Shown: positions 8,124 to 17,726 of the stretch, in pieces
How the letters are laid out: every line of letters starts with the position of its first letter
Numbering within the stretch: position 1 is the first letter of the stretch
Origin: JAKAGZ01 sp963748105
GTDB lineage: Bacteria > Bacteroidota > Ignavibacteria > Ignavibacteriales > Ignavibacteriaceae
Assembly: GCA_963748105.1 (NCBI GenBank)
Contig: CAVVHP010000005.1
Location: forward strand, 62,001-126,000
Reading direction: 5' to 3'
DNA length: 64,000 bases
Position numbers and translations under genes: made by a program
Notes under the pieces: generated by a model
What the model was told of the DNA's origin: nothing
Database searches by the model: none
Seen by the model: the letters and a program-made list of their open reading frames with translations, nothing else

Positions 8124-11021
8124 TTATGAAATCGGTTCTTCTATATAATCAGTAATAGGATTACAACTACAAACAAGGTTTCTATCACCATAAGCATTAT
8201 TAACTCTTCCTACAGTTGGCCAAAATTTTGATTTTTTTGTCCATTCAACCGGGAAGACAGCTTTTTCTCGACTGTAAGGATGATTCCATTCACCTGATAA
8301 AACAGAAACTAATGTGTGAGGTGAATTTTTTAACACATTATCTTTAATGTCCGCCTTGTTTTCTTCAATTTCCCTTATTTCTTCTCTTATTGATAATAAA
8401 GCATCACAAAATCTGTCAAGTTCTATCCTGGACTCACTCTCAGTTGGTTCAACCATTAAAGTACCTGCAACCGGAAAAGAAACTGTAGGCGCGTGATATC
8501 CATAATCCATTAGTCTTTTAGCAATATCTTCAACTTCTATATTAATTGCTTTATAGGGTCTCATATCAAAAATCAATTCGTGCGCTACCCTGTTTTTTGA
8601 ACCCTTGTACAGGACATTATATTCTTTTTCAAGTTTTGCTTTAATATAATTCGCATTTAAAATTGCAACCCGGGTTGCATCAGTAAGTCCTTGACCTCCC
8701 ATCATTTTAATATAAGCGTGAGATATAACCAGTATATCAGCACTTCCCCATGGAGCAGAAGAAACTGCGTGAATCCCATTTTTATGACCGATTTTTATAA
8801 CTGGATTTTCAGGAAGAAATTCTACCAGATGATTTGCAACACCTATAGGTCCAACTCCGGGTCCACCCCCTCCGTGAGGAATACAGAATGTTTTATGAAG
8901 ATTTAAATGACAAACATCAGCTCCGATTATTGCAGGACTTGTAAGACCAACCTGCGCATTCATATTTGCGCCATCCATATAAACCTGGCCGCCATTGTCA
9001 TGAATAATCTGACAGATTTCCTGTATCTTTTCTTCAAAAACTCCGTGGGTTGAAGGATAAGTTACCATCAGTGCGGAAAGTTTTTCTTTATTTGCTTCCG
9101 CCTTTTGTTTCAGATCTGAAACATCAATATTTCCGTTTGTATCACAAGCAACTACCACTACTTTCATTCCTGCTAAAACTGCGCTTGCGGGATTAGTACC
9201 ATGAGCGGAAGAAGGAATAAGAACCACATTACGATGTCCTTCGCCTCGATTAACGTGATACTGGCGAATCACTAGCAAACCGGTAAATTCCCCCTGTGCA
9301 CCTGAATTCGGCTGAAGAGAAACAGCAGAGAATCCTGTAATTTCACAAAGATCTTTTTCGAGCTCTTTGAAAAGTTCTTTGTATCCGGTAACCTGATCTT
9401 GCGGAACAAAAGGATGTATATTAGCAAATTCAGGCCAGGTAATACCCAGCATTTCTGTGGTAGCATTTAATTTCATTGTACAGGAACCTAACGGTATCAT
9501 TGAATGAACTAAAGAAAGATCTTTGTTCTCAAGACTTTTCATATAACGAAGCATTTCAGTTTCGGAATGATAAGTATTGAATACTTTATGCTGTAAAAAG
9601 TCAGTTGTTCTTGTTAAGTGAGCCGGAAATGATACTTCAACATCTTCAGCAAATTTATGAGTCGCAGCCTCATCAACTTTAGCCTGAAGACTTTCCGCAA
9701 AAACAGAAAGTATTTCAAGCACATCTTTGTACTCAGTAATTTCTGAAAGAGAAACTCCTATCGAATTATCTTCGAAATATCTGAAGTTTATTTCTTTTTT
9801 AAGTGCTATTTCTCTCAACTTTACTAATTGATCAGCGGCATTATTTCCCAATTCAACATTCAGAGTATCAAAGAAATTTTCATTAGTTTGCTTAAGCCCT
9901 AAACTTTTAAGACCATTGTTGAGAACACAGGTAAGTTTATTTATTCTTTCAGCAATTTTTTTAATCCCATCCTGACCGTGATAAACTGTATACATACCTG
10001 CAATTACTGCCAACAATACCTGTGCTGTACAAATATTACTTGTAGCTTTCTCCCGCCTAATATGCTGCTCTCTTGTTTGCAGTGCCATTCTAAATGCATT
10101 ATTACCATTTGAATCTACTGAAACACCTATTATTCTTCCAGGGATATATCTTTTGAAATCCTCTCTTGTAGCAAAATAAGCTGCGTGAGGTCCACCATAT
10201 CCCATCGGTACACCAAATCTTTGTGTTGTTCCAACAACAACATCAGCACCAAATTTCCCCGGCGGTGTAAGCAGCGAAAGGCTCAGTAAATCTGCGGCAA
10301 CAACTTTATAAATATTTTTTTGACTTGCCGCACTAAAAAGATCTTTATAATCAAAGATTTCGCCTTTACCGGAAGGATATTGAACAAGAATACCGAAGAT
10401 ATCATCCGTAAGTTCAATATTTCTGTGATCACCAATTTTTAATTCTATACCCTGTGGAATTGCCCTGGTTCTTAATACATCAATAGTCTGCGGAAATGTA
10501 TCTTCAGAGACAAAGAAAACTTTCGCTTCCTTATTTTTTCTGAGAGAATGAAATAAAGACATAGCTTCAGCTGCAGCCGTACCTTCATCTAAAAGAGATG
10601 CATTTGCAATCGGCATACCCGTGAAATCAATTACAGCAGTTTGAAAATTCAGAAGTGCTTCCAGCCTACCCTGAGCGATTTCAGCCTGGTATGGTGTATA
10701 TTGACTATACCAGCCGGGATTTTCAAGAATGTTTCTCTGAATTACAGCAGGAGTTTTTGTGGGATAATATCCCATTCCTATATATGATTTAAAAACTTTA
10801 TTCTTTTGTGCAATTTTTGTTAGATTCTGAATGTAACCAGATTCCGTAACTGGTTCATCCAGATTTAAATTATTTTTTAGCCTGATATGAGGCGGCACAG
10901 TTTCATCAATCAAAGTATCCAATGCTTCAACACCAATTACTTCCAGCATTTCATTTATTTCATCAGAGTCAGGACCAATATGCCTGTTTTGAAACTTGTC
11001 AGGATGTTCGAAAAATTTCAT
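8124..11021 (-). CDS. gcvP: Glycine dehydrogenase (aminomethyl-transferring), P protein, single chain
   Basis: PLP enzyme of the glycine cleavage system. It decarboxylates glycine and passes the aminomethyl group to lipoyl-GcvH. The 965 residues contain both halves (P1- and P2-like) fused, as in the eukaryote/proteobacterial type rather than the split gcvPA/gcvPB of many Firmicutes. The N-terminal FQNRHIGPDSDEINEMLEVI is the family start. The PLP lysine is K710 within HLNLHKTF, followed by the glycine-rich HGGGGPGVGPIGV. GcvT and GcvH are not in the window, so the complex must be completed from elsewhere. It has its own terminator downstream. Confidence 0.96.
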   Translation of the reverse strand: MKFFEHPDKFQNRHIGPDSDEINEMLEVIGVEALDTLIDETVPPHIRLKNNLNLDEPVTESGYIQNLTKIAQKNKVFKSYIGMGYYPTKTPAVIQRNILENPGWYSQYTPYQAEIAQGRLEALLNFQTAVIDFTGMPIANASLLDEGTAAAEAMSLFHSLRKNKEAKVFFVSEDTFPQTIDVLRTRAIPQGIELKIGDHRNIELTDDIFGILVQYPSGKGEIFDYKDLFSAASQKNIYKVVAADLLSLSLLTPPGKFGADVVVGTTQRFGVPMGYGGPHAAYFATREDFKRYIPGRIIGVSVDSNGNNAFRMALQTREQHIRREKATSNICTAQVLLAVIAGMYTVYHGQDGIKKIAERINKLTCVLNNGLKSLGLKQTNENFFDTLNVELGNNAADQLVKLREIALKKEINFRYFEDNSIGVSLSEITEYKDVLEILSVFAESLQAKVDEAATHKFAEDVEVSFPAHLTRTTDFLQHKVFNTYHSETEMLRYMKSLENKDLSLVHSMIPLGSCTMKLNATTEMLGITWPEFANIHPFVPQDQVTGYKELFKELEKDLCEITGFSAVSLQPNSGAQGEFTGLLVIRQYHVNRGEGHRNVVLIPSSAHGTNPASAVLAGMKVVVVACDTNGNIDVSDLKQKAEANKEKLSALMVTYPSTHGVFEEKIQEICQIIHDNGGQVYMDGANMNAQVGLTSPAIIGADVCHLNLHKTFCIPHGGGGPGVGPIGVANHLVEFLPENPVIKIGHKNGIHAVSSAPWGSADILVISHAYIKMMGGQGLTDATRVAILNANYIKAKLEKEYNVLYKGSKNRVAHELIFDMRPYKAINIEVEDIAKRLMDYGYHAPTVSFPVAGTLMVEPTESESRIELDRFCDALLSIREEIREIEENKADIKDNVLKNSPHTLVSVLSGEWNHPYSREKAVFPVEWTKKSKFWPTVGRVNNAYGDRNLVCSCNPITDYIEEPIS

Positions 11022-11146
11022 AAAATCATTTCTCTCTTATTTTAGCAGATTGAATATTTTAATTAATTATTAGTTTTTATATAAGAAATTTAAACAATTA
11101 TTGGATAAAACTGGTTATGCGCTTTAAATAAATATTCAGGTAGAAA

Positions 11147-11941
11147 TTACTGACCGGGTTCCCGGTTTTCATCCTGAAGCTTTTTAAAGGCTAATTCGGC
11201 AGCATTTTGTTCTGCAATTTTCTTGCTTTTCCCCTTTCCAACCCCATAATTCTGTCCATCGATAAGTACTTGTATAGTGAATATTTTATTGTGATGCGGA
11301 CCTTCTTCCTTTACGACTGAATAAGACGGTGTATCCATTTTTTTCGATTGTGCATATTCCAGAAGCTGGCTTTTAAAATTTTCATCAATCAAATGAACTC
11401 CAGCCTTTGCAAAAGGATCAATTAAAACCTTTTTAATAAAATACCTGGCGGCATCAAGTCCTTTATCCAGATAAATAGCACCAATTACTGCTTCAAAAGC
11501 ATCTGCCTGAATTGTCTTTGAATTTTGGGTAAAAATGGAAGAAAGATTCTTACCAACAAGAAGAAATTCTGATAAAGAAATCGAATCGGCTGCATCAGCT
11601 AGCGCCAGTTTATTTACAAATTTAGCTCTTACTTTTGTAAGGAAACCTTCATCTTCATCGGGGAATTTTTTAAAGAGATATTCAGCTACTATAATGCTCA
11701 AAACGGCGTCACCAAGAAATTCGAGTCTTTCATTTGAGGTATCAAGATCACTGTTTTGCTCAAGATATGAGCGATGTAACAATGCTCTTACAAAGTAGCT
11801 ATGATTTCTGATTTTGTAGCCGATGAGTTTTTCAATTTTTCTAAATTTCTCAGGGCTTAAAAGTGAAAAGGGATTGGTAATATCTCTTTCGATATTTTCT
11901 TTTCTAAAGATGTGTAATATTCTGGTGAATAAGCCAGTCAA
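11147..11941 (-). CDS. rnc: Ribonuclease III
   Basis: Double-strand-specific endonuclease for rRNA and mRNA processing. The 264 residues hold the RNase III domain (about 35-160) with the signature NERLEFLGDAVL and the metal-binding acidic residues. A dsRNA-binding domain follows (about 188-258: FKSQLLEYAQ to KKIAEQNAAELAFKKL). The start at 11941 gives an N-terminal extension of about 25 residues before the catalytic domain. In related genomes rnc closes the fab cluster after fabF; here a strong terminator separates it from acpP. Confidence 0.95.
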   Translation of the reverse strand: MTGLFTRILHIFRKENIERDITNPFSLLSPEKFRKIEKLIGYKIRNHSYFVRALLHRSYLEQNSDLDTSNERLEFLGDAVLSIIVAEYLFKKFPDEDEGFLTKVRAKFVNKLALADAADSISLSEFLLVGKNLSSIFTQNSKTIQADAFEAVIGAIYLDKGLDAARYFIKKVLIDPFAKAGVHLIDENFKSQLLEYAQSKKMDTPSYSVVKEEGPHHNKIFTIQVLIDGQNYGVGKGKSKKIAEQNAAELAFKKLQDENREPGQ

Positions 11942-12077
11942 AACTGCTCCGATAACGTTAATCTTCTTTCGCCATAAATATCTTTTATAACTGTTTAAAT
12001 TTAATGATTAGGAAGGAGAAGTGCATTCGCATAGGGGGAAAATTCGAAAAAATTAAATTCTTTATAAATGCAGGCTA

Positions 12078-12109
12078 TAAAAAATGCCGGAGAGAATATT
12101 CTCTCCGGC
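12078..12109 (-). terminator. Rho-independent terminator after acpP
   Basis: A perfect inverted repeat (12086-12109, GCCGGAGAGA/TCTCTCCGGC with an ATAT loop) is followed on the minus strand by ATTTTTTA. It lies ten bases after the acpP stop and ends the fab operon before rnc. Confidence 0.9.
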
Positions 12110-12118
12110 CTGTATAAA

Positions 12119-12358
12119 TTATTTATTACCTAATTTTTCTTTTAGGTAGCTCATTGCATCTCCAACAGTACCGATTTTTTCAGCATCCTCATCAGGAATT
12201 GAAACAGAAAATGCACTTTCAAATCCCATTACAAGTTCAACGATATCAAGTGAATCAGCACCTAAGTCATTGGTAAAAGAAGCTTCGGGTGTAATCTGAG
12301 ATTCTTCAACACCTAATTTGTCCATGATAATCTCTTTTACTTTAGCTTCAACATCCAT
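12119..12358 (-). CDS. acpP: Acyl carrier protein of fatty-acid synthesis
   Basis: Carries growing acyl chains on a phosphopantetheine arm attached to S36 in the canonical GADSLDIVELVM motif. At 79 residues and strongly acidic it is the housekeeping ACP. The other three carriers in the window are more divergent. It is the last gene of the fab operon, 68 bases after fabG. A good ribosome site (aggaga) precedes the ATG. Confidence 0.96.
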   Translation of the reverse strand: MDVEAKVKEIIMDKLGVEESQITPEASFTNDLGADSLDIVELVMGFESAFSVSIPDEDAEKIGTVGDAMSYLKEKLGNK

Positions 12359-12426
12359 TTGTATTCTCCTATAGTTATTATTTTGTTATTGTTTATTCGG
12401 TTCAAATAAAAATTAATTTGCCGTAA

Positions 12427-13173
12427 TTACATTGTTAATCCACCATCAACAGCAAGAACCTGTCCAGTAATGTAATCTGAATCTTCAGACGCAAGAAAAA
12501 CAGATGCCTTGGCAATATCTTCTGGTTTCGCAATTCTATTTAAAGGGACCTGAGAAATAACTGCTTCCCTTTGCTTTTCGTTTAATTTCTCAGTCATATC
12601 AGTAGAAACATATCCGGGCGCAATTGCGTTTACAGTTATGTTTCTTGAAGCCATTTCCCTTGCAAGGGATTTTGTAAATCCGATTACCCCGGCTTTAGAA
12701 GCAACATAATTTGCCTGGCCTGGATTCCCAATAATAGCTACAACAGAGGAAATATTAATAATTTTTCCTCTCCTTTGTCCCATCATTGGTTTTACTGCGA
12801 ACTTACAATAATTAAAAACACTCTTTAAGTTTGCCTGAATAACTGAATCAAAATCTTCTTCTTTCATTCTGAGAAGCAGATTATCCTTAGTGATTCCTGC
12901 ATTGTTTACTAAGATATCTAAACCGCCCAAATTATCCAAAGTAAATTTAATTGTTTTTTCGGCTTCAGAAAAAATTGAAGCATCTGCCTTAAAACCCAGC
13001 AATTTTACTCCAAAATCGGATGATTTAGCCTCTATCTCTTTAGCAATATCTACAGAGCTATTGTATGTAAATACTACATCACAGCCCTGAGCAGCAAACT
13101 CAAATACAATTGCTTTCCCGATACCTCTTGTACCGCCTGTAACTATTGCTCTTTTATTCTGTAATCTTTTCAT
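12427..13173 (-). CDS. fabG: 3-oxoacyl-[ACP] reductase
   Basis: NADPH-dependent short-chain reductase that reduces 3-ketoacyl-ACP. The 248 residues hold the Rossmann motif TGGTRGIGKAI near the N-terminus, NNAG, the catalytic serine in NISSV and YVASK. The C-terminal DYITGQVLAVDGGLTM is typical of FabG. It overlaps the upstream DUF3109-like gene by four bases. Confidence 0.94.
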   Translation of the reverse strand: MKRLQNKRAIVTGGTRGIGKAIVFEFAAQGCDVVFTYNSSVDIAKEIEAKSSDFGVKLLGFKADASIFSEAEKTIKFTLDNLGGLDILVNNAGITKDNLLLRMKEEDFDSVIQANLKSVFNYCKFAVKPMMGQRRGKIINISSVVAIIGNPGQANYVASKAGVIGFTKSLAREMASRNITVNAIAPGYVSTDMTEKLNEKQREAVISQVPLNRIAKPEDIAKASVFLASEDSDYITGQVLAVDGGLTM

Positions 13174-13757
13174 GCTACTTCTTTAGAATCCTGTGAGTCT
13201 AAAAATTCTTTCCTGTACTCATCAAGTTCTGAAAAGGCCCTTTCACCAAAAAGATGAATAAGTTCTTCTCTGCATGCTTCGTAAATCGAAGTTTCAGCCA
13301 CAGGATTTTTATTGCATGTCTTTAATCTGTCTATATGCTCGTCATCAATTGTAAGTGCCCCTTCGTAAATAACGAGCGGAAATAATATACAATAAAGCGG
13401 CTTATATTTCCACTTGTAAGCACCTTCATTCATTGCCAGTTTTTGAAGCACACATAGACCATTTTTATCAAGAAAATTGCATTTCTCGTTAATTACTTCC
13501 GTTCCTACCGCAATACCAGAATCAAAATCTTCATCTTCTTCAGGTTCTTCGAACCAAGTGCTGGTGTCTTTTGACTGAGTTTCATCCATCAACGGGAATA
13601 GTTTATCCTTTAAACTGAGAATTAATTCGCTTTCCTTCTTATCTGTATAAACACCGTAATGACAGCATTCACCGCCACATTTACAACTGAATTTAAAGGT
13701 GAAAATTAAAGGATCAATTTTGATTCCGTTAATTTCTTTTGTGAATTTTTGTGCCAT
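13170..13757 (-). CDS. DUF3109-family cysteine-rich protein within the fab operon
   Basis: A 195-residue cytoplasmic protein without signal peptide. N-terminal CKCGGECC (about 26-33) and later cysteines (EKCNFLDKNGLC, PLYCILFP, KTCNKN) give the spacing of the DUF3109/YkgJ-like families, thought to bind zinc or an Fe-S cluster. It is tightly embedded: its start overlaps the fabD stop by one base and its end overlaps fabG by four, so it is co-translated with fatty-acid enzymes. Function is unknown; the link to lipid synthesis is only by position. Confidence 0.75.
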   Translation of the reverse strand: MAQKFTKEINGIKIDPLIFTFKFSCKCGGECCHYGVYTDKKESELILSLKDKLFPLMDETQSKDTSTWFEEPEEDEDFDSGIAVGTEVINEKCNFLDKNGLCVLQKLAMNEGAYKWKYKPLYCILFPLVIYEGALTIDDEHIDRLKTCNKNPVAETSIYEACREELIHLFGERAFSELDEYRKEFLDSQDSKEVA

Positions 13758-14671
13758 TATAAAAACTGCTCCACGTCTGTAAATTTATCAATTCCAAAAA
13801 CTTTTACACCAGGATTTGATCTTTTTACCAATCCCTGTAAAACTTTCCCCGGACCGACTTCATAAAATTCATCAAAACCATCAGTTATCATATTTTTAAT
13901 TGTTTCTTCCCATCTTACCGGAGAAGTTACCTGTTCAATTAATAGGTTTTGTATTTCATCTTTATTTGTAACTGGTTTGGCGCTAACATTTGCATAGACT
14001 GGAAATCTTGCATCATAAACAGGTGTATTTTCCAAAGCAGACTTCAATAAATCTTTTGCCGATTGCATCAATGGAGAGTGAAATGCACCACTAACAACTA
14101 ATTCTTTAACTAGTTTAGCACCTTTAGTTTTGCAAATTTCCATCCCTTTTTTTACACCATCCACTGAACCTGAAATTACAATCTGTCCGGGAGAATTGAA
14201 ATTTGCTGACTGAACAATTCCTGCAGAAGAAGCTTCGACAAGGCATTCGTCAACTATTTTTGTATCCAGACCAATAACAGCGGCCATTGTACCCGGATAA
14301 TCAATTCCCGCCTGCTGCATTGCTTTTCCTCTTTCTCTTACTAGTTTAACTGCGTCGTAAAATTGAATGGAGCCGGCAGCTACAAGTGCTGAATACTCGC
14401 CGAGTGAATGTCCTGCAGCACCTTCCATGTCCAAAGTTCTGATTATACTAGCCAGTATAACACTGTGTAAAAAAATTGCCGGTTGTGTAAACTCTGTCTG
14501 TTTTAATTGCTCTTCCGGTCCGTTAAAGAGTATATATGAAAGATTTATTCCAAGAGCTTCATCGGCAGTTTTAACCATTTCTTTGGCTTCTACCGAATTA
14601 TCGTAAATATCTTTTACCATACCGACGTACTGTGAACCCTGTCCCGGAAATAAAAAAGCCTTTTTGCCCAT
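13757..14671 (-). CDS. fabD: Malonyl-CoA:ACP transacylase
   Basis: Loads malonyl groups onto ACP. The 304 residues begin with FLFPGQGSQYVGM. They hold the nucleophile motif GHSLGEYSAL (Ser) and the catalytic His in the GAFHSPLM motif. The C-terminal YEVGPGKVLQGLVKR completes the family pattern. It is 26 bases downstream of fabH. Confidence 0.95.
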   Translation of the reverse strand: MGKKAFLFPGQGSQYVGMVKDIYDNSVEAKEMVKTADEALGINLSYILFNGPEEQLKQTEFTQPAIFLHSVILASIIRTLDMEGAAGHSLGEYSALVAAGSIQFYDAVKLVRERGKAMQQAGIDYPGTMAAVIGLDTKIVDECLVEASSAGIVQSANFNSPGQIVISGSVDGVKKGMEICKTKGAKLVKELVVSGAFHSPLMQSAKDLLKSALENTPVYDARFPVYANVSAKPVTNKDEIQNLLIEQVTSPVRWEETIKNMITDGFDEFYEVGPGKVLQGLVKRSNPGVKVFGIDKFTDVEQFL

Positions 14672-14697
14672 TTTTAATTTTTATTTTTTTATTAGAA

Positions 14698-15702
14698 TTA
14701 AATTGCCCATACAGCGTAGCTGGCGCCCCAGGTAAATCCAGCCCCAAAAGCAGAGAGGATAATTTTGTCTCCCTTCTTCAATTTACCATCCCTGTAATAT
14801 TCGGTTAAACAAAGGGGAATTGTGGCTGCAGTGGTATTTCCGTACTTATGAATATTAATCATAACCTTATCTTTGCTCAGGCCCATTCGTTCAGCAGTTG
14901 CATCAATTATTCTTAAATTTGCCTGGTGAGGAACCAGGTAGGCGATGTCTTCAGATTTTAGATTATTTTTCTGCATTATTTCGTAAGAAATATCGGCCAT
15001 TCCTTTTACTGCAACTTTAAAAACTGCCTTCCCATCCTGGAAGAGATAGTGCATTTTATTATCAACAGTTTCGTGTGATGGAGGATTAAGACTTCCGCCG
15101 CCCTTCATAAAAAGAGCCTCTTTGCCTGAACCATCTATTCTTAATAATGAATCCATCTGGCCGTAATTTTTATCTTCGGTCGGTTCAAGCAAAATTGCAG
15201 AAGCAGCATCTCCAAAAAGAATACAATTATTTCTGTCCGTATAATCAACAATCGAACTCATTTTATCCGCACCTATAACCATAACTTTTTTATAACTTCC
15301 ACTTTCAATCAGTGAACAACCAGTCTGATACGCAAATAAGAATCCAGAACAGGCGGCGGAAAGATCAAATCCCCAGGCATTTTTTGCCCCGATGTTATCC
15401 TGCACAAGGCATGCTGTTGCCGGGAAAAACATATCCGGTGTAACAGTAGCTACAATTATAACATCAATTTCATCAGCGGACATATTTTTTGATTTTAATA
15501 AATCAAGCGCCGCCTGTGTAGCCAATTCGCTTGTTCCGCCATTTTCAAGAATTCTCCTTTCACTAATTCCAGTCCTTGTTCTGATCCATTCGTCATTAGT
15601 GTCAACTATTTTTTCGAAGTAAGCATTGTCAAGCACCTTGTCGGGTACATACATCCCCACACCAGTAATTACAGCATTAAATTTTTTGTCATTATTATTC
15701 AT
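14698..15702 (-). CDS. fabH: 3-oxoacyl-[ACP] synthase III (KAS III)
   Basis: Condenses acetyl-CoA (or another starter) with malonyl-ACP to initiate fatty-acid synthesis. It is 334 residues long. The catalytic Cys is C118 in DLSAACSGFLFAY, followed by His in VPHQANLRII and Asn in HKYGNTTAATIP. The ending FGAGFTWGASY is typical. It is 13 bases downstream of plsX. A second, divergent KAS III lies at 45375-46427 and is not the housekeeping one. Confidence 0.95.
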   Translation of the reverse strand: MNNNDKKFNAVITGVGMYVPDKVLDNAYFEKIVDTNDEWIRTRTGISERRILENGGTSELATQAALDLLKSKNMSADEIDVIIVATVTPDMFFPATACLVQDNIGAKNAWGFDLSAACSGFLFAYQTGCSLIESGSYKKVMVIGADKMSSIVDYTDRNNCILFGDAASAILLEPTEDKNYGQMDSLLRIDGSGKEALFMKGGGSLNPPSHETVDNKMHYLFQDGKAVFKVAVKGMADISYEIMQKNNLKSEDIAYLVPHQANLRIIDATAERMGLSKDKVMINIHKYGNTTAATIPLCLTEYYRDGKLKKGDKIILSAFGAGFTWGASYAVWAI

Positions 15703-15715
15703 TTCTGTCCAAATA

Positions 15716-16750
15716 TCAGTTAATGTTAGAATATTTTTTTATAGATGTCTCAATCTTTTGCACGAGATTTTTATGGTGCATCTCATTTGCTTTAAGTACC
15801 ATATTTTTAATGGCTTTCGGGGTACTGGATCCGTGACCAATAATACTAATTCCATTAACACCAAGCAAGGGAACTCCACCGTGTTCCTGGTAGTCCAGAG
15901 ATTTTAATGATTTTTTTAATGAACCTTTTGAAAGGCCAATTTTTATTTTATCAAAGAAACTGGCTTCAGCAGTTTTTGATAAAAGATGTTTTAATAACAA
16001 TGGTACTGATTCACCAAACTTCAACAAAATATTTCCTACAAATCCGTCACAAATAACAATATCAACCTTGCCATTTAGTATATCTCTGCCTTCAACATTT
16101 CCAACAAAATTTAGATTCGATTGTTGGATTAGTTTTGCAGCAGCTTCGCTAACCTCGTTACCCTTCCCTTCCTCTTCGCCCATACTAAGAACACCAATTG
16201 AAGGATTTTTGACTCCTCCCATTTCCTGAGCATATATAGTCGCCATAATAGCATATTCAAATAAGTGGCTTGGTTTAGAATCTTTTCCTGCTCCAACATC
16301 ATACAAATAACAAACACCTTTCAGGCTTGGTAGTTCAGCTCCAATTGTCGGACGGCCAACACCCGGTATTCTGCCAATAATTAAAGTAGATGCTGCCATC
16401 ATTGCACCGGTATTCCCGGCACTGACGAATGCATCAGCCTTTTTTTCTTTTACCCTGTTTGCACCAACCACCATTGAGGAATCTTTCTTTTTTTTGAGTG
16501 CTGAGGTGGGTGAATCACTCATTTCAATGACTTCCGAAGCATTAATAATAAAATTGTGATCGAAGGAGAGATTGTTTTCATTCAGCACTTTAATAATCTC
16601 GTCAGATTTACCAACAAGATAAAGGTCAAAATCCTTTTTCTGGTTGAATGCTTCAACTGCACCTAATACAGAATTCAAAGGGGCGAAATCGCCCCCCATT
16701 GCATCCACAATTATTCTGCACCTGGATGTTTTAGAATCAGAATTATTCAT
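15716..16750 (-). CDS. plsX: Phosphate acyltransferase PlsX
   Basis: Makes acyl-phosphate from acyl-ACP, feeding PlsY in phospholipid synthesis. The 344 residues contain IIVDAMGGDFAP, VSAGNTGAMMA and GFVGNILLKFGE, all family motifs. It lies 21 bases after rpmF and 13 bases before fabH, the classic order. Confidence 0.95.
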   Translation of the reverse strand: MNNSDSKTSRCRIIVDAMGGDFAPLNSVLGAVEAFNQKKDFDLYLVGKSDEIIKVLNENNLSFDHNFIINASEVIEMSDSPTSALKKKKDSSMVVGANRVKEKKADAFVSAGNTGAMMAASTLIIGRIPGVGRPTIGAELPSLKGVCYLYDVGAGKDSKPSHLFEYAIMATIYAQEMGGVKNPSIGVLSMGEEEGKGNEVSEAAAKLIQQSNLNFVGNVEGRDILNGKVDIVICDGFVGNILLKFGESVPLLLKHLLSKTAEASFFDKIKIGLSKGSLKKSLKSLDYQEHGGVPLLGVNGISIIGHGSSTPKAIKNMVLKANEMHHKNLVQKIETSIKKYSNIN

Positions 16751-16771
16751 TCAAAGGATTTAATATTTGAC

Positions 16772-16951
16772 TTAGCTTTTAGGCAAAAACACTGAACGTT
16801 CATTATAGTAACCGCAGGCAGGGCAGGCACGGTGTGTCAATTTCATTTCACCGCAATTTGAGCAGGAACCCAGTGCTGGTGCAGTTGCTTTATAATGTGT
16901 TCTACGTTTATCACGTCTCGATTTAGATATTTTACGTTTCGGATGTGCCAT
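16772..16951 (-). CDS. rpmF: 50S ribosomal protein L32
   Basis: A 59-residue basic protein. It starts MAHPKRKISKSRRDKRR and carries a zinc-ribbon of two CxxC pairs (CSNCG and CPACG), so it is the C+ (zinc-binding) form of L32. It sits between yceD and plsX with 21-base gaps on each side, the conserved bacterial arrangement. Confidence 0.95.
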   Translation of the reverse strand: MAHPKRKISKSRRDKRRTHYKATAPALGSCSNCGEMKLTHRACPACGYYNERSVFLPKS

Positions 16952-16972
16952 TTTATTCTTCTCTTATAATTA

Positions 16973-17473
16973 TTAATTTAATTTATTTTTCAATTCTATT
17001 AATGGTTGCCATCTTGGATCAACATCTTCCGTCTTACAACCACAGGGCCCTTCATTAAGATCTTTCCCGCACTTTACACAAAGCCCTTTGCAATCTTCTT
17101 TGCATAATTTTTTCATTGGTATAGAAAGCAATGCAAAGTCTCTTACATCATCATCCAATTTTATTTTATCAGCATCAGGCGGAAGGTAAGTAAGATTTAT
17201 GTCATCATTATCTTCCGGCTCATCACCAAACAGGTAAACCATCTGGTAACTTGTTTTAACTTCACTTGCAAATTCTTTTCCACATCTGTCGCACTCATAT
17301 TGAGCAGTGAGTGCTAAGTCTGCATCCAGAACAATCTGACTATTTGATTTGCCAAGCTTTACATTAACCTTACAATTACCGAAAAAAGGTTCATCAATTC
17401 CAATATTTTTTACATCCTCGTCAAAGCTAAATCCGTGATCTCCATCACTAAGATTAGCAATCTTAATAATCAT
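16973..17473 (-). CDS. yceD: YceD/DUF177-family protein, 23S rRNA accumulation factor
   Basis: A 166-residue DUF177 protein found next to rpmF in most bacteria. In E. coli the homologue affects 23S rRNA levels. Seen here are the CDRCG pair mid-protein and the cysteine-rich tail LCKEDCKGLCVKCG, which is the most conserved part of the family and probably binds zinc. As first gene of the yceD-rpmF-plsX-fab operon, its promoter should lie in 17474-17726, shared divergently with the ABC transporter. Confidence 0.9.
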   Translation of the reverse strand: MIIKIANLSDGDHGFSFDEDVKNIGIDEPFFGNCKVNVKLGKSNSQIVLDADLALTAQYECDRCGKEFASEVKTSYQMVYLFGDEPEDNDDINLTYLPPDADKIKLDDDVRDFALLSIPMKKLCKEDCKGLCVKCGKDLNEGPCGCKTEDVDPRWQPLIELKNKLN

Positions 17474-17726
17474 TGCAAATTCTCAATATTTTAAGCTAAA
17501 ACAAGCTTAAATATAGATATAGTTCCCTTTATAATCAAATTTTGATGTGCTCAAAAAGATACATGCAGACGGCAGTTTTGCTTGATATTTATCCTTTTTA
17601 ACAGATTGACACTCTAATTTCAATAATTACCTTATATCAATTAAATTATAATTTTTCTTAATTTAGCCTTACATTTAGATATTAGTATTTTAGCGATATA
17701 TTGTTAGAAAAAAAACTCAAAATTAT

